DNA from: Candidatus Acidiferrales bacterium
Lineage (GTDB): Bacteria; Acidobacteriota; Terriglobia; Acidiferrales; UBA7541
Direction: 5' to 3'
Length of the DNA: 39,998 bases
Assembly (NCBI GenBank): GCA_025451835.1
Contig: JANWJR010000055.1
Span: 1-39,998 of the forward strand
Positions 13,463 to 21,914 of the stretch are shown piece after piece. Below the pieces are notes generated by a model. That model was given only the letters and a program-made list of their open reading frames with translations. It was not told the origin of the DNA and did no database searches. Position 1 is the stretch's first letter. Each line of letters opens with the position of its first letter. The position numbers and the translations under genes are program-made.

Positions 13463-14009
13463 TCAGATTGCTGGTGATGCTCGGGAAGGCGGTCGCGCGG
13501 ATTGCCCGACACTTGCCTGCCCATTGGCCCCAGTCCGAACTGGGACTCGAAGGGTTCTTTGAAGCTTCATCCCGTCTCGTTCCGAAAAAATCGGGCGGAC
13601 GCGGCAAAGCTTTTTTTCCCCCGCGGAGGGGATTGTCCATCGCCTCGCTGGCCTTTCCTGCCCTGGCGCGAACAAGAATTGCGTGAGGCCGCAAGCGCGG
13701 ACGCGGTGCTGTTCAGGAGGATTTCCGGAACACCAGATTTTACCGGAAGGCCAGCAATTTCACAAGGAATTTCCGGCCCGGGAATCCAATTTATCGTTTG
13801 TCGTTTCAATATGTTACACGACGGCAGATCGGCTATATGGGAAGCGCGATTCGAAGCCAAGAATTCGCCAAGATTTGTGGTTGCTTGGCCGACGTAGAAG
13901 CGTAAGAAGATCATGGAGTTTGGAGCCCTTCGATAACTTTGGCACGGGGGAATGCGAAAGCTCTGACAGTTGCGATGCCGAAAAATTCAACGATGCGTGG
14001 TGGCTTCTG

Positions 14010-15122
14010 TCAGATGCGCATGGGCATTACGACGTAGCGGTAACGGCTGGATTCGTCCCCGACGGGGCGCAACTGGCCAGCGGACTGTTCATCCTTCAGC
14101 TCGAAGCTGATGGGACCGTCGGCGGCGGCGGCAAGAAAATCCAGCAAGTATTGCGCGTTAAAACCGATCGATATCGGGTCGCCCTTGAATTCTTTTTCGA
14201 TCGCTTCCTTCGCTTCTCCATATTCGGGGCTGGACGCGGAAATCTCGATGCCTTCGTTTGCAAGCGTGAATTTCACGGCATGGGAACGCTGATCGGCAAG
14301 CTGCGAAACACGGCGCAGCGCATCTTGCAATTCACCGCGCTCGAGCACAACCGTCTTATTCGCGTCACGCGGAAGCACCGCTTCGTAATTCGGGAATTGG
14401 CCGGTGAGCTTTCGCGAAGTCAGCAGGCGCGCGCCGAACTGAAAGAAAAGATGGCTTTCATCCTGCGCGAATTCGATGACGCCGTCGTCGCCAGCCTGCG
14501 CGGCGAGGCGCTGGACTTCCGTCATGGCTTTCTTCGGAACGAGCACCCGAGCCTCGGACGAGAGGCCGTCGAATTTGTGATCCGTTTCGACCATGGCAAG
14601 GCGATGACCATCGGTGGCGACCATGGTGAGCGAACCGGGCTTTACCACCAGCAGCGCGCCATTCAGTGTGTAGCGGGACTCTTCGAGTGAAATGGCAAAC
14701 GTGGTCTTGGCGATCAGGTCCGCCAGCAGCTTCGAAGGAATCCTTACGAGCGCTTGCGGAAAACTTGGCAGCGCCGGAAAGTTTTCTTTTGACATCCCGA
14801 CTAGTTTGTAGTTCTTGCGATCGCAGGTGATTTGCACCCAATGGTTTTCGAGCAGCTTGAAACGTATCTCGCCTTCCGGCAGCAGCCGCACGAGTTCGAG
14901 AAGCTTCTTCGCCGGGATCGTGCCAGCGCCTTCTTTCTTGATCTTGGCATCGCAGGACGTGCGGATGCTGAGTTCGAGGTCGGTAGCCGTGATGGTCAGA
15001 TGGTTTCCCTTCGCCTCGCAAAGGAGATTCGAGAGGATGGGAATAGTGGTCTTGCGCTCGACGACGCCTTGCGTCAGTGAAAGCTCATCGAGAAGATCGG
15101 ATCTCTTTACGCTGAATTCCAT
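14010..15122 (-). CDS. dnaN: DNA polymerase III subunit beta (sliding clamp)
   Basis: Full-length DnaN-like sequence ending ...GDESSRYRYVVMPMRI; adjacent to dnaA. Confidence 0.97.
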   Translation of the reverse strand: MEFSVKRSDLLDELSLTQGVVERKTTIPILSNLLCEAKGNHLTITATDLELSIRTSCDAKIKKEGAGTIPAKKLLELVRLLPEGEIRFKLLENHWVQITCDRKNYKLVGMSKENFPALPSFPQALVRIPSKLLADLIAKTTFAISLEESRYTLNGALLVVKPGSLTMVATDGHRLAMVETDHKFDGLSSEARVLVPKKAMTEVQRLAAQAGDDGVIEFAQDESHLFFQFGARLLTSRKLTGQFPNYEAVLPRDANKTVVLERGELQDALRRVSQLADQRSHAVKFTLANEGIEISASSPEYGEAKEAIEKEFKGDPISIGFNAQYLLDFLAAAADGPISFELKDEQSAGQLRPVGDESSRYRYVVMPMRI

Positions 15123-15171
15123 CTCGGCCAGTCCTCGTGTTCAGTTAGAAACGTTTTGGAGAGGCTACTCT

Positions 15172-15298
15172 ACTTCTTTTCTTTACTTGAATAAATATAT
15201 AAGAACACCGTAGTAGCCGCCGCATCTGTGGATACTGCGGAAAACGCCGTAAGACGAATCCCTTGCAACCGTTGCCGCTTTCCGTGTCGTGTGGAAAC
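15172..15298. promoter_or_regulatory. Candidate second oriC segment in the dnaN-dnaA gap: AT-rich tract plus TGTGGATAC (15227) and TGTGGAAAC (15290)
   Basis: AT-rich TTCTTTTCTTTACTTGAATAAATATATAAGAA in a GC-rich genome, followed by two DnaA-box-like sequences. Confidence 0.5.
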
Positions 15299-15424
15299 CT
15301 GCGCGGCAGGCCGGAAAACTTACGCTGGTGGCGACCCCGTGGACCCTGTCGGGAGTCTTGCACAAATCATTCACAGGACAATCACAGCAGGAACGAGAGC
15401 CCGGCGGACACGGCGAAGCTAAGT

Positions 15425-16741
15425 CTACCCGAACGAGTCCAACAGCCTGTTAATCGTCTTGTTCAAATCTTTGTCGGTTTGACGAAGCAGTTCAATTTTC
15501 TTGATCGAGTGCAACACCGTGGTGTGGTGTTTGTCGCCAAATTGCCGGCCGATTTCGGGCAAGGAAGCGGAGGTGAGCTGCTTCACAAGAAACATCGCCA
15601 CCTGGCGCGGATACGCGATGACCTTCGAATTGCTTTTCATCTTCAAGTCCTGCGCCCGCAAACCGAAATGCTCGCCCACCCGCTTCTGTATCTGCTCGAT
15701 GGTGATCTTCTTTTCCTGCGTTTCGATGATGTTCTTGAGCACCTGCTGTGCGGTGAGCAGATTGACCTCCGCACCGGTGAGCGAAGCGTAGGCCATCAGG
15801 CGGATCAGAGCGCCTTCGAGCTCACGTATGTTCGACTTGATCGAGCGTGCGATATATTCTGCTACGTCGTCCGGCACGTGGACGTGCTCGTTATCGGCTT
15901 TCTTCTGCAGAATCGCGATCTTCGTTTCGAGATCGGGCATTTGAATGTCCGCAATCAGTCCCCACTGGAATCGCGAGCGCAGCCGCTCTTCGATCGAGGA
16001 AATTTCCTTCGGAGGGCAATCGGACGAGATGACGATCTGCTTTTGCTGATCGTAGAGCGCGTTAAACGTGTGAAAGAATTCTTCCTGCGTGCGCTCGGCG
16101 CGAGCGATGAACTGGATGTCGTCCACCATCAGCACATCCATGTTGCGGAAGCGATCGCGAAAAGAAGGCATGCGCTCGAAGCGGATCGACGAAATCACTT
16201 CATTCGTGAATTTTTCTGCGCTGATATACGTTAGCCTCAACGAGGGGTTTCGCTTCTTGAGCGCGTGGCCGATCGCCTGCATCAAGTGCGTCTTGCCCAG
16301 TCCCACACCGCCGTAAAGGAAGAGCGGGTTGTACGATTTGGATGGCTGTTCGGCAACGGCAACAGCCGCGGCGTGCGCGAACTGGTTCGACGAGCCTACG
16401 ATGAATGTATCGAAGGTATATCTTGAGTTGAGCTGAGGACTGACGGAATCGAAATCGAGTTTGGCCTGCGGCGGAGGTGCAGCCGCGCTGGCCGGTGCTG
16501 GCTCCGCTTCCGCGCAAACAAATTCGAGATGCAATTGGGGTTTGCCGATTTCGGTCAGAACGGCTTGCAGGAGTTGCCCATACGTTTCCGTCAGGCGCTT
16601 GCTGAAGAGCCGCGTGGGAACGCGAACCACGAGATTGTCATCCTCAGCGCGTTCTTGACGCGTCGGACGAAACCAGGTGGCGAAACTATGCGGGTTTACG
16701 CGCCGTTCGGTGTGCTGAAGAATCTTATCCCAAAGGTTCAT
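15425..16741 (-). CDS. dnaA: Chromosomal replication initiator protein DnaA
   Basis: AAA+ motifs (NPLFLYGGVGLGKTHLMQAIGHAL), C-terminal box-binding DKHHTTVLHSIKKIE. Start placed at MNLWDKILQHTERRVN (16741) instead of the upstream ORF start at 16765. Confidence 0.97.
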   Translation of the reverse strand: MNLWDKILQHTERRVNPHSFATWFRPTRQERAEDDNLVVRVPTRLFSKRLTETYGQLLQAVLTEIGKPQLHLEFVCAEAEPAPASAAAPPPQAKLDFDSVSPQLNSRYTFDTFIVGSSNQFAHAAAVAVAEQPSKSYNPLFLYGGVGLGKTHLMQAIGHALKKRNPSLRLTYISAEKFTNEVISSIRFERMPSFRDRFRNMDVLMVDDIQFIARAERTQEEFFHTFNALYDQQKQIVISSDCPPKEISSIEERLRSRFQWGLIADIQMPDLETKIAILQKKADNEHVHVPDDVAEYIARSIKSNIRELEGALIRLMAYASLTGAEVNLLTAQQVLKNIIETQEKKITIEQIQKRVGEHFGLRAQDLKMKSNSKVIAYPRQVAMFLVKQLTSASLPEIGRQFGDKHHTTVLHSIKKIELLRQTDKDLNKTINRLLDSFG

Positions 16742-16763
16742 GAAACGAGTCCGCCCCGACCAC

Positions 16764-16795
16764 ATTTTCCACCGGTGTGGAAATGCTGTGGAAAT
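16764..16795 (-). promoter_or_regulatory. DnaA-box-like cluster upstream of dnaA (candidate oriC part or dnaA autoregulatory site)
   Basis: Plus strand ATTTTCCACC|GGTGTGGAAAT|GCTGTGGAAAT: two tandem TGTGGAAAT units 11 bp apart plus one inverted copy. Confidence 0.6.
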
Positions 16796-16999
16796 CCCAC
16801 CACGCTCTGGTGGGGATGTTCTTGATCTGGCCTTTTAGGTTCGATGCTGCGACCAAGCGCCCCTGGGTCCTCAGCATCCATGAGTGCTGGCGTTTCCGGT
16901 GCGTCGGACACGTGAGGCGGGATTCTGCCTAAACGCAGCGTCGGTAGCAAGAGAAAATTGAGCACAGGGCGCTCACAGGTTTCACATTTAATTCACAAC

Positions 17000-17008
17000 T
17001 TTTCCACA
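17000..17008 (+). promoter_or_regulatory. DnaA-box-like TTTTCCACA
   Basis: Close to the TTATCCACA consensus, in the dnaA-hicB divergent intergenic region. Confidence 0.5.
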
Positions 17009-17100
17009 GGTGAGATTTTTGTTGCGTGCCGCTGCTTCTCGTGCATCACATGCGTCCGGCAAATTGGCTCTTGGCCGTTGTGGCTTCATAATCACAGCAA

Positions 17101-17322
17101 ATGACGCTGCGATTCCGCGTCCTAATCGAGCAGGACGAAGACGGCGCGTTGGTCGCCGAATGCCCGAATCTTCCGGGTTGCATCTCGCAGGGGAAGACAC
17201 GCGCGGAGGCTCTCGCGAACATAAAAGATGCGATGGAAGGCTATCTCGCCAGCCTCGAGCAACACAAAGAACCAATCCCACCGCCGGTCGGCGAAGAAAT
17301 CGGCGAAGTCTCGCTGAAGTAA
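17101..17322 (+). CDS. HicB-family antitoxin-like protein
   Basis: MTLRFRVLIEQDEDGALVAECPNLPGCISQGKTRAEALANIKDAMEGYLASL is the typical HicB/UPF0150 fold motif. Confidence 0.85.
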   Translation: MTLRFRVLIEQDEDGALVAECPNLPGCISQGKTRAEALANIKDAMEGYLASLEQHKEPIPPPVGEEIGEVSLK

Positions 17323-17553
17323 CTGTTGAACGGCACCTCGCGAATACTCCGCACAAAATGCTCGGACTCCGATGGTTCCAACTGACGCTGGGCTTTTCGC
17401 CGCCAGACGGGTTCGCACACTATTCTCCGACAGTCGCTTCCCCCGTTTCGTCGTTTCACGATCCCAAATCACAACGAGCTTGCCAAAGGAACGCTCCGCG
17501 CAATTATTCGTCAGGCTGGATTGACCGTTGAAGAATTCGCGTCGCTAATTTAA
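17323..17553 (+). pseudogene. Degenerate HicA toxin (frame change or stop near 17383)
   Basis: Frame-1 translation after the in-frame TGA at 17383-17385: RWAFRRQTGSHTILRQSLPPFRRFTIPNHNELAKGTLRAIIRQAGLTVEEFASLI*, clearly HicA-like; the N-terminal part appears only in another frame (HLANTPHKMLGLRWFQL), with no good start. Confidence 0.7.
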
Positions 17554-18332
17554 TCGAGACGGAAGTTAAGGCGTTCGATGGAGCGCGAATGGCCGGTGGT
17601 TTCGTCCACTTCGAGCAAAACTGAATTCATCTGGATGTCGCCCTCGGCGACGGAGAATCGCGCCGGCATGGCATCAAGAAATCTTTGCACGATAGCCTTT
17701 TTCTCCATGCCGATCACGGAATCGTGCGGGCCGGTCATGCCGACGTCGGTGATGTACGCCGTGCCGCCTGGCAGGACGTGATTATCAGCCGTGGCAACGT
17801 GCGTGTGCGTGCCGAGCACGGCGGAAACCTTTCCGTCGAGAAACCAGCCCATGGCCTGCTTTTCAGAGGTTGTTTCCGCGTGCATATCCACGATTCGTAT
17901 TTTCACATCGGCTGGAATCTTTGCCAGCTCTTGCTCGGCCGCGCGAAAGGGGTCGTCAATCGGCGCCATGAAGGTGCGGCCCTGGAGATTGAGCACCGCG
18001 TATCCCGCGCCATTTCTCGCCGTGCCGACGTACAACCCGCGGCCGGGTGATCCTGCGGGAAAATTCGCGGGGCGCAAAAGGCGGGGCTCGTGCGGGAAGA
18101 AATCCAGAACTTCCTTGCGATCCCAGATGTGATTTCCGCCGGTGATGACTTCGACTCCGGCGGCGAATATCTCTTCCGCAAGCCGCGGCGTGATACCGAA
18201 GCCCGACGCCGAATTTTCGCCATTGGCAATGCAGAGATCAATCTGGCGCTGCGTGAGAATGTCCGCTAGGCGGTCGTGAACGATCTTGCGGCCCGGAGAG
18301 CCTACGATGTCACCGATAAACAGAATGTGCAC
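17550..18332 (-). CDS. YmdB/TIGR00282-type metallophosphoesterase (probable cyclic-nucleotide phosphodiesterase)
   Basis: VHILFIGDIVGSPGRKIVHDRL...NGENSASGFGI...GGNHIWDRKEVLDF...VLGTHTHVATADNHVLPGGTAYITDVGMTGPHDSVIGM. Start moved to GTG 18332; the ORF-track extension overlaps the 6S RNA candidate. Confidence 0.9.
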   Translation of the reverse strand: MHILFIGDIVGSPGRKIVHDRLADILTQRQIDLCIANGENSASGFGITPRLAEEIFAAGVEVITGGNHIWDRKEVLDFFPHEPRLLRPANFPAGSPGRGLYVGTARNGAGYAVLNLQGRTFMAPIDDPFRAAEQELAKIPADVKIRIVDMHAETTSEKQAMGWFLDGKVSAVLGTHTHVATADNHVLPGGTAYITDVGMTGPHDSVIGMEKKAIVQRFLDAMPARFSVAEGDIQMNSVLLEVDETTGHSRSIERLNFRLD

Positions 18333-18409
18333 TCTCGCGAGTCTCTTTTCTCTCCGGCATCGAGTGTCTGGCTTGCAATTTAGTACGGAGCGGTCCGCTT
18401 CGCCGTGCG

Positions 18410-18550
18410 TGCTAGGCCCTGAACCCCACGAATAGGTGGGTGCCCTGCGCCTGCTTTCAGGCTGTCCAGTGGCCGAAACCATCGGACGGCACAAGGGCAG
18501 GGCGACGCGGGCTCCCTGGGATCCAGTGTTGGTTCAAATAGGCTTTCGCA
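18410..18550 (-). ncRNA. ssrS: Candidate 6S RNA (SsrS)
   Basis: Minus strand: GCCTATTTGAACC...(bubble)...GCCCTGCCC...[GTCC..TGG-TTTCGG-CCA..GGAC; GCCTG-AAAG-CAGGC]...GCAGGGCACCCACCTATTCGTGGGGTTCAGGGC. Closing stem, central bubble and terminal stem fit 6S architecture. Confidence 0.65.
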
Positions 18551-18596
18551 ACGACACCTGCGTTGCAGGCCAACTCCAGAGATATTGTAGCAGGAA

Positions 18597-18836
18597 TCAC
18601 CAGCGCAACGATTTCAGGTAAGCGACGATCTACCGGCGGCGCTGCTCGGGCAAACCCGGCCAGCAACAACGCATGCCCGCTGCGAGATTCCCGTTGCGCA
18701 AGAACCATTCGAGCTCGCCCGATGTCGCATTCTGCACGGCGCGCAGATGAAGATCTACAGCGCGTCCGATTCCGCGAGCATGCGGCCCACGCGTTGTTAT
18801 GGTAACCGCATCAGACCTGCAAAACGTCGCCATCAC
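18597..18836 (-). pseudogene. Cytochrome c C-terminal remnant
   Basis: Minus-strand translation NATSGELEWFLRNGNLAAGMRCCWPGLPEQRRR*IVAYLKSLRW*: cytochrome c-like tail with an in-frame TAG at 18630-18632. Confidence 0.6.
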
Positions 18837-21800
18837 GCGCGACCGTTCGATACAGCACTGGATCGACGAACACAGCGAGGCACAATCGGGAGATCAAACC
18901 TGCAACGATCACAATCGCAAACGGCTTTTGAGTATCAGAACCGATCCCCGAGGAAAGCGCGGCGGGCAGAAGGCCGAGGCAAGCCACGAGCGCCGTCATC
19001 ATGATGGGTCTTAGCCGCATGAGAGCGGCTTCGCGTGTTGCGGTTCGAATATCCTTTCCTTCTTGCCTGAGCTTATTGATAAAAGACACGAGGATGACGG
19101 CGGTTTCGACCGACACGCCCATCAGCGCCAACAAGCCGAGCACGGAAGAGACGCTGAGCGATGTGTGCGTCAGCTTGAGAGCGATTAACGCTCCCACGGG
19201 CTCCGTGATGAGCACGCCAAAGGCGATCGCCATGGGGAATTTGAAATTGCCATACAGCACGAACAGAATCATGAATATCAGCAGAACCGCCAGTGGGCCG
19301 ATGATTTCCATCTGGTGCTCCGCCTCCACGAATTCGCTGTATTCTCCGCCCCAGGTCAGGCGGTAGCCCGTGGGAAGTGTTTTACTGATGTTGGCAATCG
19401 CGCGCTGGCCATCTTTCACCGCGCTGGCGAGGTCGCGGCCTTCGATGCTGAATTGCACGCCGATATACCGCGAATTATTTTCACGATAGATAAACGAAGC
19501 GCCGCTCGCTTCACGAATGTTAGCCAGATCGCTCAATGGAATCTGCTGTCCGGCGGGAGTTCCAACGAGCAAGTTTCCAATTTGCTGAGCGTTTTGGCGG
19601 AACTGGGGCTTCATGCGGACAACAAGATCGAAAAGTTTTTCACCCTGAATCACCTGCGTGGCGGCCTGTCCGCCCACGGCGGCCTGTACGACGGCTTCGA
19701 CGTCCGCGACGTTGACTCCGTACCTCGCGATCTTGCCGCGATCGACGTCGATTAGAAGGCTGGGTTGCCCAAGCTCGCGCACGACGGTCAGCTCCGTAAA
19801 ACCGGGTACTTGCGAGAGTTGCCGCTTGATTTCGATCGCCTTCGACTGCAAGACGTTGAGGTCCGGGCCATAGATCTTTACAGCAAGCGCGCTCTTGAGT
19901 CCGGTCAAGGCTTCGTCAACGGCGTCTTCAGCGGGCTGCGTGTAATTGAAGATCACGCCAGGATACGTGCTTAGTTTCTTTTGAAGATCCTCCTGCAGCG
20001 CGGCCTTGTCGTGAACGGGACCCTTTTTCCAGGTCGCGTCATCATAGGGTTTCAGCCCGACGTAGAATTCACAGTTGAAGAAACCGGTGGGGTCGGTGCC
20101 ATCGTCGGGGCGGCCAAGCTCCGAACCCACGTCCGTCACCATTGGATACTGCATCAAAATGTCACGGATCTGCGGCGCGAACTTACTCGCTTCGTCATAA
20201 GAGATGGTGTAGGGCATCGTCGCGCGCACCCACAGTGCGCCCTCATCGAGATGAGGCATGAATTCGCCGCCGATGAATGGAACCAACAGCAGGACGCCGC
20301 CGAAAATGGCCACTGCAACCAGAATCGTGATTTTGGGATGATCGAGACAGCGGTCGAGCTGGACGGCATATTTTTCTTTTATCCATTCGAACGGCTTGTT
20401 GACGCGCTCGCGCACGCCGTTTTTGAACCAGTACGAGCACATGACGGGAACGAAGGTGAGAGTCAGAATCAGCGCGCCGATGAGCGCGATGGACATCGTG
20501 TCCGCCATGGGATGGAAAAGTTTTCCGGCGGGCCCGCTGAGCGCGTAGATGGGGATGTACCCGGCGATGATGACGGCCACGGAGTAAAAAATTGGCCGGT
20601 CGACGTCTTTCGCCGCGGCCAGGATCACTTCATGCAAATCGTATCTCTGGCCTTCGCGCAAGCCTAGCTCGCGGAAGACGTTTTCGACCATCACCAGCGT
20701 GCCATCGATGATGATTCCAAAATCGATCGCGCCGATCGAAAGCAAGTTCGCGGCGACGCCCTTGGCATGCAGAAAGATGAATGAGAAAAGGAGCGCCAGC
20801 GGAATCGTTAGCGCCACGATCACCGCTGCGCGAACGTTCACCAGGAAAAACATCAGCACGATCAGGACGAGGATCATCCCGCGTATCAGGTTCTTTTCCA
20901 CGGTGTCGGTGGTCACCCGGACTAGATCGCTGCGGTCGTAGAAGGGATGAACCTTTACGTCCGGCGGCAAAATGTGTTCGTTGAGTTGCTTCGTTTTCGC
21001 CTCGACGCCCTTAAGCACGTTCTGGGTTTGCTCGCCGCGAAGCATCAGAATAACGCCCTCGACCGAATCGTCCGTTTTGTTGAATCCAAATTCGCCGAGC
21101 CGAGGCGCATGCCCGATCGCGACTTCGCCGATGTCGCGCACCAGCACTGGCACACCATTCTGGTTTCCAACGATCACGTTGGCGATATCCGCTTCATCGC
21201 GGATCAGACCAAGCCCGCGCACGTAATAAAACTGCCCGCCCTGCGAGTAGAAGCCTCCTCCAGCATTGGAATTATTGACGGCTAGCTGCTGAATCACCTG
21301 CGGAACAGTGATGTGATAACCGTAGAGGCGCGCGGGATCGAGCAGAACTTGATACTGCATGACCGTCCCGCCGAAGCCGGAATCATCGGCAACGCCGCGA
21401 ACCTGCTTGTACTCGCGCTCGATGACCCAGTCCTCGTAGGTCTTCAATTCCTGCGGGCTGCGGTCAGGGCTTTCGAGTACGTAGCGGTAGACGAGTCCGG
21501 AAGGGCTCGAGAGCGGCGCCAGCGAGGGAGCGACGCCAGAGGGAAACGTGACTTCGCTGAGACGCTGGAAGACCACCTGCCGCGCAAAATAATCGTCCGT
21601 ATCTTCATCGAATGTCAGCCGAACGTCCGAAAGGCCGTACAGGGAAATCGAGCGCATCACGGACATTTTCGGCACGCCGTTCATTTCCACTTCGATGGGC
21701 AGCGTGACGAGGCGCTCGATTTCCTCGGCGGCATGGCCGCTCCACTGCGTGATGATCTCCACCATCGGCGGTGAGAGGTCCGGATAAGCATCCACCGGCA

Positions 21801-21900
21801 TGCGCTGGAAGGAGACGCTTCCGCCCACCAGGATAAACACCACCAGCATCATGACCAGGAACCGCTGCCTCAACGAGAACTGAACGATGCGATGAATCAT
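18811..21900 (-). CDS. CusA/CzcA family heavy-metal efflux RND transporter permease
   Basis: Full-length 1029-aa HME-RND: RFLVMMLVVFILVGGSVSFQRMPVDAYPDLSPPMVEIITQWSGHAAEEIERLVTLPIE; IDGTLVMVENVFREL. Confidence 0.95.
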   Translation of the reverse strand: MIHRIVQFSLRQRFLVMMLVVFILVGGSVSFQRMPVDAYPDLSPPMVEIITQWSGHAAEEIERLVTLPIEVEMNGVPKMSVMRSISLYGLSDVRLTFDEDTDDYFARQVVFQRLSEVTFPSGVAPSLAPLSSPSGLVYRYVLESPDRSPQELKTYEDWVIEREYKQVRGVADDSGFGGTVMQYQVLLDPARLYGYHITVPQVIQQLAVNNSNAGGGFYSQGGQFYYVRGLGLIRDEADIANVIVGNQNGVPVLVRDIGEVAIGHAPRLGEFGFNKTDDSVEGVILMLRGEQTQNVLKGVEAKTKQLNEHILPPDVKVHPFYDRSDLVRVTTDTVEKNLIRGMILVLIVLMFFLVNVRAAVIVALTIPLALLFSFIFLHAKGVAANLLSIGAIDFGIIIDGTLVMVENVFRELGLREGQRYDLHEVILAAAKDVDRPIFYSVAVIIAGYIPIYALSGPAGKLFHPMADTMSIALIGALILTLTFVPVMCSYWFKNGVRERVNKPFEWIKEKYAVQLDRCLDHPKITILVAVAIFGGVLLLVPFIGGEFMPHLDEGALWVRATMPYTISYDEASKFAPQIRDILMQYPMVTDVGSELGRPDDGTDPTGFFNCEFYVGLKPYDDATWKKGPVHDKAALQEDLQKKLSTYPGVIFNYTQPAEDAVDEALTGLKSALAVKIYGPDLNVLQSKAIEIKRQLSQVPGFTELTVVRELGQPSLLIDVDRGKIARYGVNVADVEAVVQAAVGGQAATQVIQGEKLFDLVVRMKPQFRQNAQQIGNLLVGTPAGQQIPLSDLANIREASGASFIYRENNSRYIGVQFSIEGRDLASAVKDGQRAIANISKTLPTGYRLTWGGEYSEFVEAEHQMEIIGPLAVLLIFMILFVLYGNFKFPMAIAFGVLITEPVGALIALKLTHTSLSVSSVLGLLALMGVSVETAVILVSFINKLRQEGKDIRTATREAALMRLRPIMMTALVACLGLLPAALSSGIGSDTQKPFAIVIVAGLISRLCLAVFVDPVLYRTVARDGDVLQV

Positions 21901-21914
21901 AAGAGCTGCCGCCT

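Noticed and set aside
13683-16234. 335-aa and 323-aa plus-strand ORFs opposite dnaN and dnaA
   Set aside because: Antisense artefacts; no family resemblance.
18333-18494. N-terminal extension of the ymdB-like ORF
   Set aside because: Conserved protein begins at VHILFIGDIVG; the extension overlaps the 6S RNA candidate.
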